Assembly: GCA_030549495.1 (NCBI GenBank)
Contig: JAUIRK010001059.1
Span: 62,001-126,000, forward strand
Direction: 5' to 3'
Origin: Nectonema munidae
Taxonomy: Eukaryota > Nematomorpha > Nectonematoida > Nectonematidae
Length of the DNA: 64,000 nucleotides
Below, piece by piece: positions 41,628 through 53,227 of the stretch (within the stretch, counting starts at the first letter, position 1; each line of letters starts with the position of its first letter). Below the pieces are notes generated by a model. The model did no database searches, was not told the DNA's origin, and was given only the letters and a program-made list of their open reading frames with translations. A program made the position numbers and the translations under genes.

Positions 41628-44118
41628 CAGGCACAAACAGTGAGCACTTAGACACAGGCAGGCGCAAACAGGTAACACTCAAACGCAGGCAGTTACAAAC
41701 AGAGAGCACTCAAACACAGGCATTAACAAACAACGAGCACTCAATCAACAGGGAGCATCCTAACACAGTCAGACACAAACAACGAGGGCAAGGAGAAAAA
41801 TAAGCACTTAAACACAGACAGACACTCAAACACAGCTTGCACCCGACACACGCAGGCACAAACAGGGTGGACTTAACCACATGCAAGCACTTAAACAGAT
41901 TTAGGCACAAAAAGGGAACACTTAAACACAGGTAGGACTTAAACAATAGTCAAGAAGAAACAAGGAGCACTTAAACACAGGCAGGCACTCAAACAGGGAG
42001 AACCCAACACACGCAGTCACAAATAGAGTTGACTTAAACACATGCAGGCACAAACAGGGAGCACTTAAACAGAGACAGACACAAAAAGGGAGCACTTTAA
42101 CACAGGCAAACACCAATAGGGGGCATTCAAACACAAGCAGGCATAAACAGGAGGCACTCAAACATGGGGCACTATAACACAGGCAGACACAAACAAGGAG
42201 CACTCAAACACAGGTAGGCTCAAAAAGGAAGCACTCAAACACAGGCAGGCACAAAAAGGGAGGACTTAAACACAGGCTGGCACAAAGAGGGAACACTTAA
42301 ACACATGCAAGCTCAAACAGGGAGCACTTAATCAGATTCAGCACAAAAAGGGAGCACTTTAACACAGGCAAGCACCAACAGAGGGCACTCAAACACAATA
42401 AGGCACAAACAGGAAGCACATACAGGCAAAAACAGGGAGCACTCAAACACAGGCAGAAACAAACGACGAGCACTCAATCAACAGGGAGGGCCCAAACACG
42501 GTCAGGCACAAACAAGGGGCACTTAAACACAGGTAGGACTTAAACAATAAGCAAGGGGTCGTTCACAATTGACGTCAACCTTTTTTTTGAAAAATTTCAA
42601 CCCCCCCCCCCCCCTCCTCATTTCAACTTTTAGATATATCATCACTTAACAAAATCGACTTATGTCAACTTTGGATACCCCCCCCCCCCCCCCCCCGTTT
42701 TAGTTGACGTCAATTGGGAACGACCCCAACAAGAAATAGCGACCACTTAAACACAATCAGGCACTCAAATATTGAGAACCCAACATACGCAAGCACAAAC
42801 AAGGTGGAATTAAACACAAGCAGGCGCAAACAGCGAGCACTTAGACATAGGCAGGCGCAAACCGCGAGCACTTAGACATAGGCAGGCGCAAACAGATAAC
42901 ACTCAAACGCAGGCAGTTACAAACAGAGAGCACTCAAACACAGGCATTAACAAATAACGAGCACTAAATCAACTGGCAGCATCCAAACACAGTCAGACAC
43001 AAACAACGGGGGCAAGAAGAAAAGGGAGAAGGGAGCACTTTAACACAGGCAAGCACCAACAGAGGGCACTCAAACACAGGAAGGCACAAACAGGAAGCAC
43101 ATACAGGGAAAAACAGGGAGCACTCAAACACAGGCAGGAACAAACGACGAGCACTCAATCAACAGGAAGCACCCAAAAACGGCAGGCACAAACAAGGAGC
43201 ACTTAAACACAGGTAGGACTTAAACAATAAGCAGGCAGAAACAGGGAGCACTTAAACACAGGCAGGCACTCAAATAGGGAGAACCCAACATACGCAAGCA
43301 CAAACAAGGTGCAATTAAACACAGGCAGGCACAAATAGCGAGCACTTAGTCACAGGGAGGCGCAAAAAGGTAACACTCAAACGCAGGCAGTTACAAACAG
43401 AGAGCTCTCGAACACCGGCATTAACAAACAAAGAGCACTAAATCAACTGGGAGCATCCAAACACAGTCAGACACAAACAACAAGGACAAGGAGAGAAGGG
43501 AGCTCTTAAACACAGGCAGCCACTCAAAAACAACGAGCACCACACAGGCAGACACAAACACTGTGGACTTAACCACATGCAAGCACTTAAACAGATTTAG
43601 GCACAAAAAGGGATAGGTAGCACTCAAACAGAGGCAGGAACAAACAACGAGCACTCTATCAACAGGGAGCACCCAAACACAGGCAGGCACTCAAATACAG
43701 CGAGCACCCGACACAGGCAGGCACAAACAGGGTGGACTTAACCACATGCAAGCACTTAAACAGATTTAAGCACAAAAAGGGAACACTTAAACACAGGCAA
43801 GTACCAACAGAGGGCACTCAAATACACACAGGCAAAATAGGGAGCACTCAAACACAGGCAAAATAGGGAGCACTCAAACACAGGCGGGAACAAACAACGA
43901 GCACTCTATCAACAGGGAGCACTCAAACACAGGCAGGCACAAACAAGGAGCACTTAAACACATGTAGGACTTAAAAAATAGTCAAGCAGAAACAAGGAGC
44001 ACTTAAACACAGGCAGGAACTCAAACAGGGAGAACCCAACACACGCAGGCACAAACAGGGTTGACTTAAACACAGGCAGATACAAACAGGGAGCACTTAA
44101 ACAGAGACAGGCACAAAA
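41628..44118. repeat. 31-bp satellite array, fifth block
   Basis: The 31-bp satellite resumes directly after the 63-bp array and runs to about 44,118, interrupted only by a 173-bp inverted-repeat element at 42,555-42,727. Units here are more variable than in the large blocks, as expected at an array edge. Right of it the sequence changes to single-copy AT-rich DNA. Confidence 0.92.
42555..42727. mobile_element. MITE with 25-bp inverted ends, inside satellite
   Basis: A 173-bp segment with terminal inverted repeats of 25 bp (outer part GGGGTCGTTC) and one mismatch between arms. The arms include the dyad TTGACGTCAA. Inside are two long C runs. The flanks are 31-bp satellite that would read on continuously without it. 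At most AA is repeated on both sides, so the target duplication, and hence the superfamily, is uncertain. Confidence 0.85.
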
Positions 44119-47100
44119 TGTGAACTTTTTTGTGAGTTTTCAGTAGATATTTGTATTGTAGATCTATACAATAGATAACGTTGCTCAAAATGTAAGTATT
44201 TACTAGTTTTTTTTTTGGGAAATTGAAATAAAAATTGTTTTTTGAGTATAGAAAATATGAATTTTGACCTAATTAGTGGTTAAAAGTTGTATCTTGAAAG
44301 AGATTTAAGACTAGAGTTTAGACTTTTGAGATAAAAACTGAGTTATCAGAAAAATTCTATTGTACGGAGATAATATGTTTAATTTTCTTTTACATTATTA
44401 ATTATAAGATTATTTAGAGTACACGAAGTTGTTACTTTGTTAATATTTTTTAGATGTATATTTTATGATTCATTATAATTTTTATGGCTTAACATAATAG
44501 ATAACCTGAGGGCGTACTGTAGTTTTGTGGGTCATTCATGTATATAGAAAATAGAGTGGCCTGAGTAGAGAGCCTTAAGTGAGTCCTTGAGTAATAATTT
44601 TTGGTTTTAAAGAGCGACCATTTATAATGATATAGGCCTTTCGGTTTGTTAGATTTGATTTGATGATTGATTATCGTTGGACAGTCCAATACGGCGTAAT
44701 TTTATTAATAGAGTTTTAGATGGACACAATGAAAAACTTTCGTGTTGTGTAATAAAGTAACGGATATATACAAATTTTAATTTAGTTTTTCTAAAAGATT
44801 TTGCATTATAAATGTAATGCCTTTTTAGGCAGAAAAACTTTTTCTGTATGTAAATTATTTGGAGTTGATTATTATTTTTATTATTATTATTTGAAACAAG
44901 AACAAAACAATATGTTTATATGTTTTGACATTTCTTTCATTAGTTTACTCGTACTCAAGAATTAAGTAAGCTGTGTTAGTAAACTGTATGCAATGCATTT
45001 GGATATAGTTATGAAGTTAGTAATATGTTGTAGTTATGAGCCAGTAGTTAGTTGCTTTTTTTGAATATAGGAAGTAGAAAGTTTATTTATAGTGACAATG
45101 GAAATGTGTTGTGCATTATAAGAAGATTGATATGATGAGCTAAGATTAAAGAGAGGAATGAGTTGCAGTCCTTCAATATTTTCATAGGAAAAGAGGCATA
45201 TTTAAAACTGTTTTGTTTTGCCTTATTGTAAATTGCATCATTATTGGGATGATTCAACTTAAACTGTTTTTATGTTAACTAGAATGTTTTTCTAAAATTT
45301 ATTGTAGATAAATATCACATGAATTTTTAGTGGTTGTTTTAGAAGTATGACAAATGCAGATACATTGAAGATGAAATTAGCTATTTTTTGTTAGATAAAA
45401 TGTTGTTGTTTGTGGTGATTAAAATATACTAGATCCGTTTTTTTGTATGGAAATTTTATTAAATTTCGATAAAGAATATTTATCTTTGAGAGTAATGCTT
45501 CTGTAGTATACAAATTTTTAATTTTTAATTTTATTTGCAATCAAGTTACGAAGATTTTAAAATGTATATCATCAGATTTGTTGGAGTTTTTTTGATCTAG
45601 CAATTTTTTTTTGAAAACCAAAGCTTATTTTCATGAGTAAAGGAAAATTACTAATAAATTGCATAAACTTTTTTAATGAAAACTTTGGCTAAAATTCCCA
45701 TTTGTTTTTTTATTTATTAATATATATTTAGGTGAGTTGAGTGAGTTTGGGTAAATAGACAATTTTATTACTGATCCATACTTTGTTTATCTTTTTGTCA
45801 GACTCCTTTTCTCAATTTTCATGAGTTCACCTATCAAATGATTTACTCTTATTGAAGACTCGCTTCTTAAAAAAAAGTTTGAATTGAAAAAAGACAATTT
45901 AAAACCAAAAAAAGACAATTTAGAAGTAAATATAAATAAAATTCGTATGATAATAATGTAAGTTAGATTGATAAAAGTGAAATTCACAATATGTTTAACT
46001 TTTGACTTAAATATTTAGTTTTTAAAATAAATATTTCTTCTTTTTAAAATGGAGTCTGGTTCAAAAGGTATTGCTTAACTAAATTTAAATTTATATTACT
46101 ATTATACATTGTTAATATGCTATGACCCTATTAGTTCTATATTGTATATGTTTGCCAAGATAATTTATCTATTACAGTGTATTGCACTTTTTCGTTCTAT
46201 AGCAGCCACTATTTTTTGATTCCTTATTTGCCACTTTTACCATGAAAATTTCTTAAATACTTTTGATCATTCATGATAAAATTCGATTATTTTTCGAACA
46301 AATATGACTGCACTTAAAAACCAAAAAGCCCTTTATATTAATTTCTATTTTAAGTCCTTGGGGGCCAGACTCAGTAACACCAGTCTCCCAGGAAATGAAA
46401 ATCGTCTGCTAAAATGTATAAAATTCCACTAAAAAAGGAAGCACAACATTAGTCTTTAAAATTTTGCATTTTAAAGGATATGGGCTCTAACGTTTATTGA
46501 CTTTAATACCCCTATTATAAATCCTCGATTACAAATCTGCTATTTTGATAATTTTATATCAAATTGATATTTTTGAAAATAAGTGAAATATTTATTGATT
46601 TTTTATATTTAAAAAAATTCATTATTTCCATCAAATCATATTTAAATTATAGCTGTCTAATCAAATAGCTAACAACTAATTGTTACTTAGCTAAATTACT
46701 AAGTAAATAACATGTTTAAAAATTTTTGATTTTTGAATGAAGTATTTTGTGATATTACTTTGTTCTAATATATGCTGTTTTATAGTTTTCTGTTTAGAGA
46801 AAGTATCGCCTGACTGAGAAAAACAACCCAAAGGCTTACCTTTAGTAACTTCTTAAATAACTACTCTCTTATAGATATTCAAATAACTATCCTATTATGG
46901 TCATAGAAAATTGTTTAGAATATTTCATATGCTATCAATTAAACGCTACTTAGGAATTTTTTTAACTAAAAAGTCTCTTACTACTGCTTCTTATTTATAC
47001 CCTTATATAAAAAATAAATAGGAATTTTTGCGTAAATTGACTATTGAGTTAACAACAATTGAATCAACTTACTATTGGTTAAAGATCTGACTCTCACTTA

Positions 47101-48548
47101 AATCACTTATAAAACTCTCTCCAAGTACATATTAGAATATATTAATTCATATGCTAAATTCTTACTCTGACGCCTAATTTCTTCTAAAAACAGGCCACGA
47201 AGAGTTTTAAGGTCCAGCTCAAACTCCCTAAACCTGCTTTTTAGAATCATTTAAAAGTTTTAAGCAAAATTATTTTTGAACTTTTTTATCATCATAGAAT
47301 CTTTTTAATACTTAAATTTGAGCTGAGAAATAGAAAAACATGTAATAGTTCTAAAATGTTACCCGCAACTCAAAGTTACCTACACACTACGCTCTACCCC
47401 GTAACTTTTTTTGTGGTGACCCTTGGGTGCCCCCATTTACCGGCGTCGTCATACCCGGCCTTGGCCTTAGCGCACAGTACCCTAGTAAAGACTACACTCT
47501 GATAACGAATTTGCAGCAAAAATCTATTGAGACAAGCTGCCTCTTTAGTTAGTATACGGAGGGATTGATAAAGAAGGAACAATAATCGAACTAAGGAACG
47601 ACAAATGGCCTGTTTAGACAAAAAATTTTTACTGCTGGATTAATTATTTTTAATTGAATATATTATAATACGTGACCCATTCATAGGGTTATTATTGAAA
47701 AATTTTCTGGAGAAATAAAAAATTTATAAGCTATTGCCAAACTTCATTAATTATATCAAGAGAGGAAAATATTTCATCGATTTGGCTAAAAAAGCTACCC
47801 ATATTAGCGATTGAAATACAGTATTCATTACTTATGTATACATTTAAAAATACCATGATCAAATAAAAAGTGTCGATTTCCTAAATGTCGCTGGAATTAT
47901 TCAAAAATGATCAAGGTAAATCTGACCAAAAATTAGTCAGATGTAAACAGTAATCGCAATTTAAACCACATTACTAGTGAGTTAGCAAAGGTAGGTTTAT
48001 TAAATTAATTAAAACAATATTAGTCAAAAAATGTGGAATTGAAATATATTTTGCAGTTTATATATTTGGCATTGCTTGACAGGTTTGATTGATTCCTATT
48101 TATATTCGAAGCTGAATCTTTGATATCAAAATTTCTTAATATTTTAGGAAAAAAGAAGGGAGGGGGATTCCCAGTCACTGAAGAATCAAAAATACCCTTC
48201 ATGAAAAGCGTTAAATATTACTTGGAAGCTTATTACTTATTTTTGAGTGTAGCATGGTTCTCATAGGGTATGATCAAGACTATAATGCAAACCAACTTTT
48301 ATTTGAGATTACGTCGAAATAGCAAAATATCAGGAGTCGAAGTTCGTGTTTTTTGTTGGGAGTGCGCAACCGTGGTTTTAACACAATCGCACTTTCATCT
48401 TTAAATAAAGCGGACGATTTCTTGGTTTCCTTTTATTTCAAATTGCTTTTATGCCTCAAATGGGTCAAGAGAGATTGCTTTGCTTAATCCATCTTGCAAA
48501 TTAACGTTGTATTCGCAGAAGACATTGGCGGCTGATTATCTATTTAAG
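44119..48548. other. AT-rich non-satellite DNA, no gene recognised
   Basis: Single-copy-looking AT-rich sequence with poly-A/T runs and an ATT microsatellite near 44,870-44,890. Open frames of 60-75 codons here have no recognisable domain or splice context. The only compositional exceptions are a short GC-richer patch near 46,360-46,400 and the one at 47,390-47,640. Upstream exons of the gene at 48,549 may lie here, but I could not identify them. Confidence 0.6.
47390..47640 (-). other. GC-richer island with 75-codon open frame, unknown
   Basis: About 250 bp that is clearly richer in G and C than its surroundings, with an open frame on the - strand (47,621 to 47,394). The frame ends in a hydrophilic stretch (AKAGYDDAGKWGHPRVTTKK). 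I do not recognise a domain. It could be a fragment of an interspersed repeat or an old coding remnant. Confidence 0.3.
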
Positions 48549-48818
48549 AACTTGATGAACTGATTTCCTTTTACGCGGATTTGAAATTTAATGGCGGCAG
48601 TTGTGATAAGAAGCGAACCTTTCCCGCCTGTCCTTCACCACCGAACTCCTGCAGCTCTAATCTCGCGTCTTCTACACTTGGGACATCTATCTCATCACCA
48701 TTCCCCGCTTCTTCACCTTCCTTTGTTTCCAAAGAATCTGCGAAGGCCGCCCCTTGGAAACAACTTTACGATCTGAACAAATTTTTCGACGTTAGTTCCA
48801 ACCAAGTCTTTGTAGACG
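48549..48818 (+). CDS. Candidate exon, product unknown (start of FGDF/FGEF gene?)
   Basis: Open frame bounded by an AG acceptor (TATTTAAG) and a GT donor (GACG|GTAACC). It reads about 90 codons with no in-frame ATG, so it is an internal exon or the start is upstream. The translation begins LDELISFYADL, then a Ser/Pro-rich linker, then WKQLYDLNKFFDVSSNQVF. Base composition is clearly richer in G and C than the flanks. It ends one base into a codon. That phase fits the exon at 62,435 (join reading VFVD-D-STLCNDLL) and equally the piece at 50,315. The better-looking acceptor near 48,518 would bring a stop codon into frame. An overlapping frame from ATG 48,591 to 48,776 is probably a shadow. Confidence 0.5.
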
Positions 48819-49214
48819 GTAACCTTTATCATCTATTTTTTGTCGTATTGAGTTAGTTTCAAAATAAAATGGTAAAGAACTATTAACTAGCCTAGTGGTC
48901 AATGTTTATCTTCGGAATCCTAGTGATACCAGAATGAATTGTATTACCTTGTGTTATTAGTCATTTTTCTTTTGTTTTCACTAATCTTACTTGTGCCATG
49001 GTTGTGGAGGTTGCTAGGAAAATTATTCGGAAATTTTTCAGTGGTAAAATCATTATGAAAAAATTGCCATTGTGGGATAACTGCCAGGTGGAAAATTCCA
49101 TTTCTTTAACCCCAAACCTGAGCATTTTTCTTTGCTAATTTAAAAAAATTAATTTTGGAAAACTTTTTTGTAATATTCCATATAAAAGATTTAAAACATT
49201 ACTAATAAATTTAC

Positions 49215-49440
49215 GATATAGTTTTATTTGCAAATTCTGCCAAAGAATTGAAAAATAAATATGTATTTGGAAAGAAACGCTAGAGAAAAAAGAACTAAAA
49301 ATAAACATGCATAAAACTAAATGGATGAGGGTGTGCGATAATTAGAAGGCAGAAGTTGTAAATTCACATATAGATCCTTGTAGAGTTTGTAGTAAAAGAG
49401 TCAAGAGAATTTCTACTTTTTGTGTAAGTTGTAATAAGTA
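49215..49440 (+). mobile_element. LINE fragment: RT tail and CCCC knuckle
   Basis: Decayed non-LTR retrotransposon. The frame from 49,215 reads DIVLFANSAKEL, the segment that follows the catalytic YADD box in many reverse transcriptases. After a frame change the frame at 49,268 reads WKETLEKKELKINMHKTK, the usual next block. From 49,379 a C-x2-C-x10-C-x2-C motif (CRVC...CVSC) matches the zinc-knuckle that follows RT in this LINE type. There are several stops and frame changes, so it is inactive. It lies in the presumed intron after 48,818. Confidence 0.7.
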
Positions 49441-49775
49441 AAGTGGCTACATAACATATGTTCACATATTAAAGGTAGTTTGTCTAAACTTTCAAATTTT
49501 AAATATAGCAGTCGTTTCAATGTAAATCTACTAAGTTTGGAGGAAGAAGGGAGAATAGTGGTATAGGATAGAGTAAACTCATTTGTGGATGCAAAGATGA
49601 TCTTTTCATACCTATCATTGTAAATAGTGAAGAAATTTTGGGTAGAACAATAAAATAGTCTAGAATAAAAACACATTCTAGATAGCTTTAACTCAGATAT
49701 CATAAAGAAATAACTTGGCCATTTTCTTCAGCTTTTAAAATAGAAATGGTTAGATCTTTTCCCAAATATATTTTT

Positions 49776-49889
49776 AACATCAACAAATTTAGAGCGATTT
49801 CATGTTTACCTTTTTTGTGTAAACTACTTGAAAGACTTATTCTTAAAAGAACGCTTAAGCATATGGAATATAAATGGACACTGTTCTAA
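49776..49889 (+). mobile_element. LINE RT fragment, NYRPIS-type block
   Basis: The frame reads NKFRAISCLPFLCKLLERLI, a decayed form of the N-Y-R-P-I-S-L-L...K-x-x-E-R block near the start of CR1/Jockey-type reverse transcriptases. It may be the 5' part of the same copy as the fragment at 50,557-50,912. The spacing of about 0.8 kb is a little short for an intact RT, and the region between is badly decayed. Confidence 0.6.
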
Positions 49890-50314
49890 TGTCCAAATGA
49901 TGCCCACCATGCGTACTGAAAGGATCAATGCGGAGTCCGTTTTTCTTTAGCCCATATTTGTATCCTCTTCTGAAAAAATAGGATCTACAAATTTTTTCTT
50001 TTAAAACTATCATTGAAATAAAAATTGATGGAAATCTTAAATCGCTTTGATATTTTGGGAGACAAATTGAAGAACACTAGGCTCTTTTTTTAAATGTTTA
50101 AAATTTCATGCTCCTATCCTCTCACTCTTCCAAGTGATTTAAAAGATCTTCCAAGCAGTTTTTTTCTTCAGTTAATTAATATTTAGTGGTAGCTCAAGGT
50201 TTTTGATATTTGAAAAATATCATGGCAACGATGTATGCTATGAAATTTACTCCTGTTTCACTTGACCGGTATATCATTACAATTAAATCAAAACATGATG
50301 ATACTTTTGTGCAG

Positions 50315-50469
50315 GACTGAAGAAAAATAGAAGTCGAGAGACTAAAACTCAACGACAAAAAGAGTATGAGTTTTTTGAAGATTCAAAGAATCTGTTTGAC
50401 ATTGCCGACACAGACGCCTTGAAGCTTATCAAAATACAAGAAGATCAGAGTTGGGAGCATAATTTCTGA
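50315..50469 (+). CDS. Exon-like segment, LFDIA-type domain, uncertain
   Basis: Preceded by a good acceptor (TACTTTTGTGCAG). The first two bases complete a codon begun by one base upstream, which matches the phase of the donor at 48,818. The frame reads 50 codons: basic (KKNRSRETKTQRQKEYEFF), then SKNLFDIADTDALKLIKIQE, then stop TGA at 50,467-50,469. AATAAA follows at 50,478-50,483. From memory, similar LFD-A-A-x-A-L-x-x-I-K-x-x-E-D segments occur in repeated, poorly described arthropod proteins. It sits between two LINE remnants, so it could be transposon-derived or an alternative last exon. Confidence 0.4.
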
Positions 50470-50556
50470 TGAAAATTAATAAATTATAAAATTAAGAAGC
50501 ACCTTAATGAATCCTTAAATGCGAAAAATATAAATTTAATTCTTAGAAGAGACCAT

Positions 50557-50912
50557 CGTATTCTTAGAAATCTATTAAAGGTTACAAAATACCTAAACAA
50601 AAAATATTAAAAAAGTGATTAATGCATTGGTAATCGCTAAACTTGATTATTGCAACCGTATTTTTTCTCCAGCCAATCAATGCTTAATCAGGAAATTAGA
50701 AGTTCTTAAAAATACCTCTGTTAGAAAGAATAACTCCGCTAGAAATGTTTGAAAGCGTATATCTTTCAGAATTGTATTGGCTTGAAATTGATAAAAGAAT
50801 CAAATTTAAAATGACTTTTAACTGTCTGAAAAGTGGTAAACTGTCGTCATACCTACAAAGTATGTTACACTTTAATCCAAGAAGTAATAGGGAGTGTAAA
50901 GTTTGTAATTAG
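50557..50912 (+). mobile_element. LINE RT C-terminal fragment
   Basis: Decayed C-terminal part of a CR1/Jockey/L2-like reverse transcriptase. The frame at 50,557 gives LRNLLKVTKYLNKKY. After a frame change, 50,615 gives VINALVIAKLDYCN, a typical LDYCN block. A third frame from 50,763 gives LYWLEIDKRIKFKMTFNCLK and then SYLQSML, matching the L-H-W-L-P-x-x-x-R-I-x-F-K block. At least two frame changes and one stop separate these parts. Confidence 0.7.
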
Positions 50913-52214
50913 TGGAATTCTTTTGCAAAAACTTCTTTTGAATTTCTTTTTTCGAAGTACTTGATCTGCTTACTGATGTTTCTATATATACAAATTTTAA
51001 AGAATGAATATATGCCCAAATTTAGAATTGACGTTTAAATTACATGTTGCACAACTGCACAGACTTATTTTTAAGCCGTAGTTTGTGCATTATAAATTAA
51101 CAAACAAACTTAATGAGATTAGAAGTGATTAGATTCCTTTTGTATATTTTAATGTTGTTTCCCTTATAACAAATCAGGTATTTATTGCTATGAAGCGAAA
51201 ATTCATCAAATTCCTGATCCTTTTTCTGCCAACCTTGTTAATATTCCTGAAGAACTACTAGTTAACGAGAAATAAAATTTGATAGTTATTGAAAAAGTTT
51301 CTCGGTAACATTTTATCAATATTTAGGGATGCATAGAATTTCATTTTTACTACAAAATGGTGGATTTATAGTTCATGCTTGCATATGCAAACAGCTTTTT
51401 CACAAATGAAAACGATTACCAAATCAAAAAATCGTTCCCGACTAACTGTTACTAAATTGATGAACCAAAATCTGACACGTGCTATATTTATATTCCAAAC
51501 CAGGCGCTCAAAGCAAATTTAGTTTGACAGCCTGCTCTTCCAATCCAGCATAGAATCTTCCCTGTTCGTTCATAGTTTGATACAAGTAACGCACACTGTT
51601 TCTTTTCCATTAAAACACTTCTTTTGAGCGTAACTATTGACTCCATTATTAAATATGATTACAAAATGTGAAGCTAAATAATGAGAACTTTACAAATAAT
51701 AAGGTTTATCCCATTTTTTGATTGAGCCATGCTATATTATTATCAATTAATATCTTGTGGAAAATAGATTTATACGTTACCTAATAAAAGGCTTATTCGC
51801 AATTTTCCTGCACAATGCACAATGAATCTTATTTTTTCAAGCGGTTACCTGCGTTATTATTCCCAAAATGTTGGAGTTTTACGTTATACATACTGGAATC
51901 AAACTCTTCAAAACTCTATTCGATATTTTCACATCACAGAAGTTTTATGCTCTCATATCACGTAAACGTTGGATTATCACAATTTCGAATTCTCTACCAA
52001 GTCTTTATTCGTGAAGCCTAACAACACTACAATAGCGCGCCCATAGTGACCAATGTATATGTGTGCATTATAATAATTATAATAATAATAATAATCTATA
52101 TTCCAGACATAGACAACCCTCACATGATCATACAGGGCTTGTGCGGCCTTGTAGTATCTTGAATTAAAAATTTTAATGAAAATTATGGAACTATTTAAAA
52201 ATGACTATTCTATC
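50913..52214. other. AT-rich intergenic or intronic DNA
   Basis: No gene recognised. It holds a partial SINE tail at about 51,566-51,620 and an AAT microsatellite near 52,076-52,096. A 68-codon open frame at 51,815-52,021 (+) has no recognised domain and no convincing splice signals. Confidence 0.6.
51566..51620 (+). mobile_element. SINE fragment (3' body only)
   Basis: Shares GTTCATAGTTTGA exactly, followed by a diverged ACAC-AGTG and AAAACAC pattern, with the body of the SINE at 54,302-54,460. The tRNA-like head is not recognisable here. Confidence 0.4.
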
Positions 52215-52216
52215 TA

Positions 52217-52788
52217 CCGTATATTTCGATGTATAAGTCCAACCTACAGATAAGTCGACGCCCAAAATGAGAGTAATTTTTTTGCTAATATCTGAGGTAT
52301 ACGTCGACCTCTAAAATACAGAACTCGCCTAAGTTATCGGCTAAGCAGTGTAAAATTTGAAATACCAAACTCGCCTAAGTTATCGCCTAGCCTAAGCAGC
52401 AGTGTAAAAGTACCGCATATAAAACACCGAGCTTTTACAAAAATGGCTGCATGATGTTTACATTGTTATGGTCTTTTTCCTTTGATTAATTGCATTTTGT
52501 GTAATTTTAAGGTAATGGTAGTTCATATTACATTATTAGTGTCGAATTAGAACGTGAATTGTTTTAAATACAAGTATTTACATTAGTAGCTACATGTATT
52601 TACATCGGTAGTTACCGCGCCGACGCTGTCGTCGGTATTAGCCTAAGGTTAGACCTGGTTTCCTGCACCAATATGCCACACGATTTAAAGGTCCCTTTTT
52701 GTTACTGTTATATAAGTCCACCCTCAATTTTTAAACGATTTGGGGGGGGGGGGGGCTAAAAGTTCGACTTATACACCGAAATATACGG
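52217..52788. mobile_element. TA-flanked inverted-repeat transposon (Tc1/mariner-like)
   Basis: Ends CCGTATATTTCGRTGTATAA are inverted repeats over about 27 bp. Both sides have a TA dinucleotide (52,215-52,216 and 52,789-52,790), the target duplication of the Tc1/mariner superfamily. Ends of the CCGTAT...TATAAGTC kind are common in animal non-autonomous elements of this group. The interior has a short tandem repeat (AACTCGCCTAAGTTATCG twice near 52,323 and 52,368) and a G run at 52,742-52,755. No transposase frame was seen, so it is non-autonomous. Confidence 0.8.
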
Positions 52789-53227
52789 TATTTCAAAATA
52801 TCTCTACTTCAAGATAACACCATAAAACTGAGAACTTGAAAAGAAATTTATAACATAAATTAAAAATATAAATTTAGCGCTATTTATAAAGTTTAAAACT
52901 TTTAGTCTATCTTCTTTTTTAAATTTTGATGTTTTTAAGAAAAAATTAAAAATAAGACGATTTTTCCGATAATATTTAGTTTTTTGCACCAGGGGTGCAT
53001 ATCCTCAAAATTATTGGGGGTGGGCGAAATTTTTTTGTTGCAATTTTCAAAATTAGTGTTCTGGAAATACCACGGGAGACCAAATATTCAAGCAATCCTT
53101 TAAAATAGAGTGTATTCAGCGCATACCTAAAGTCCTAAATTTATAAGACTACTTTATTTTTTTTACAAAATTGGTGAATTTTATACTTCCAGCTAAAATA
53201 TTTTAATTAAATTTGCATATCGAATAT

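Noticed and set aside
1-44118. CRISPR-like array
   Set aside because: The 31-bp units are directly contiguous with no unique spacers, and the setting is eukaryotic.
48591-48776. Open frame starting MAAVVIRSE on the + strand
   Set aside because: It is a +1 shadow of the exon frame at 48,549-48,818, ends before the donor site and does not continue into any downstream exon.
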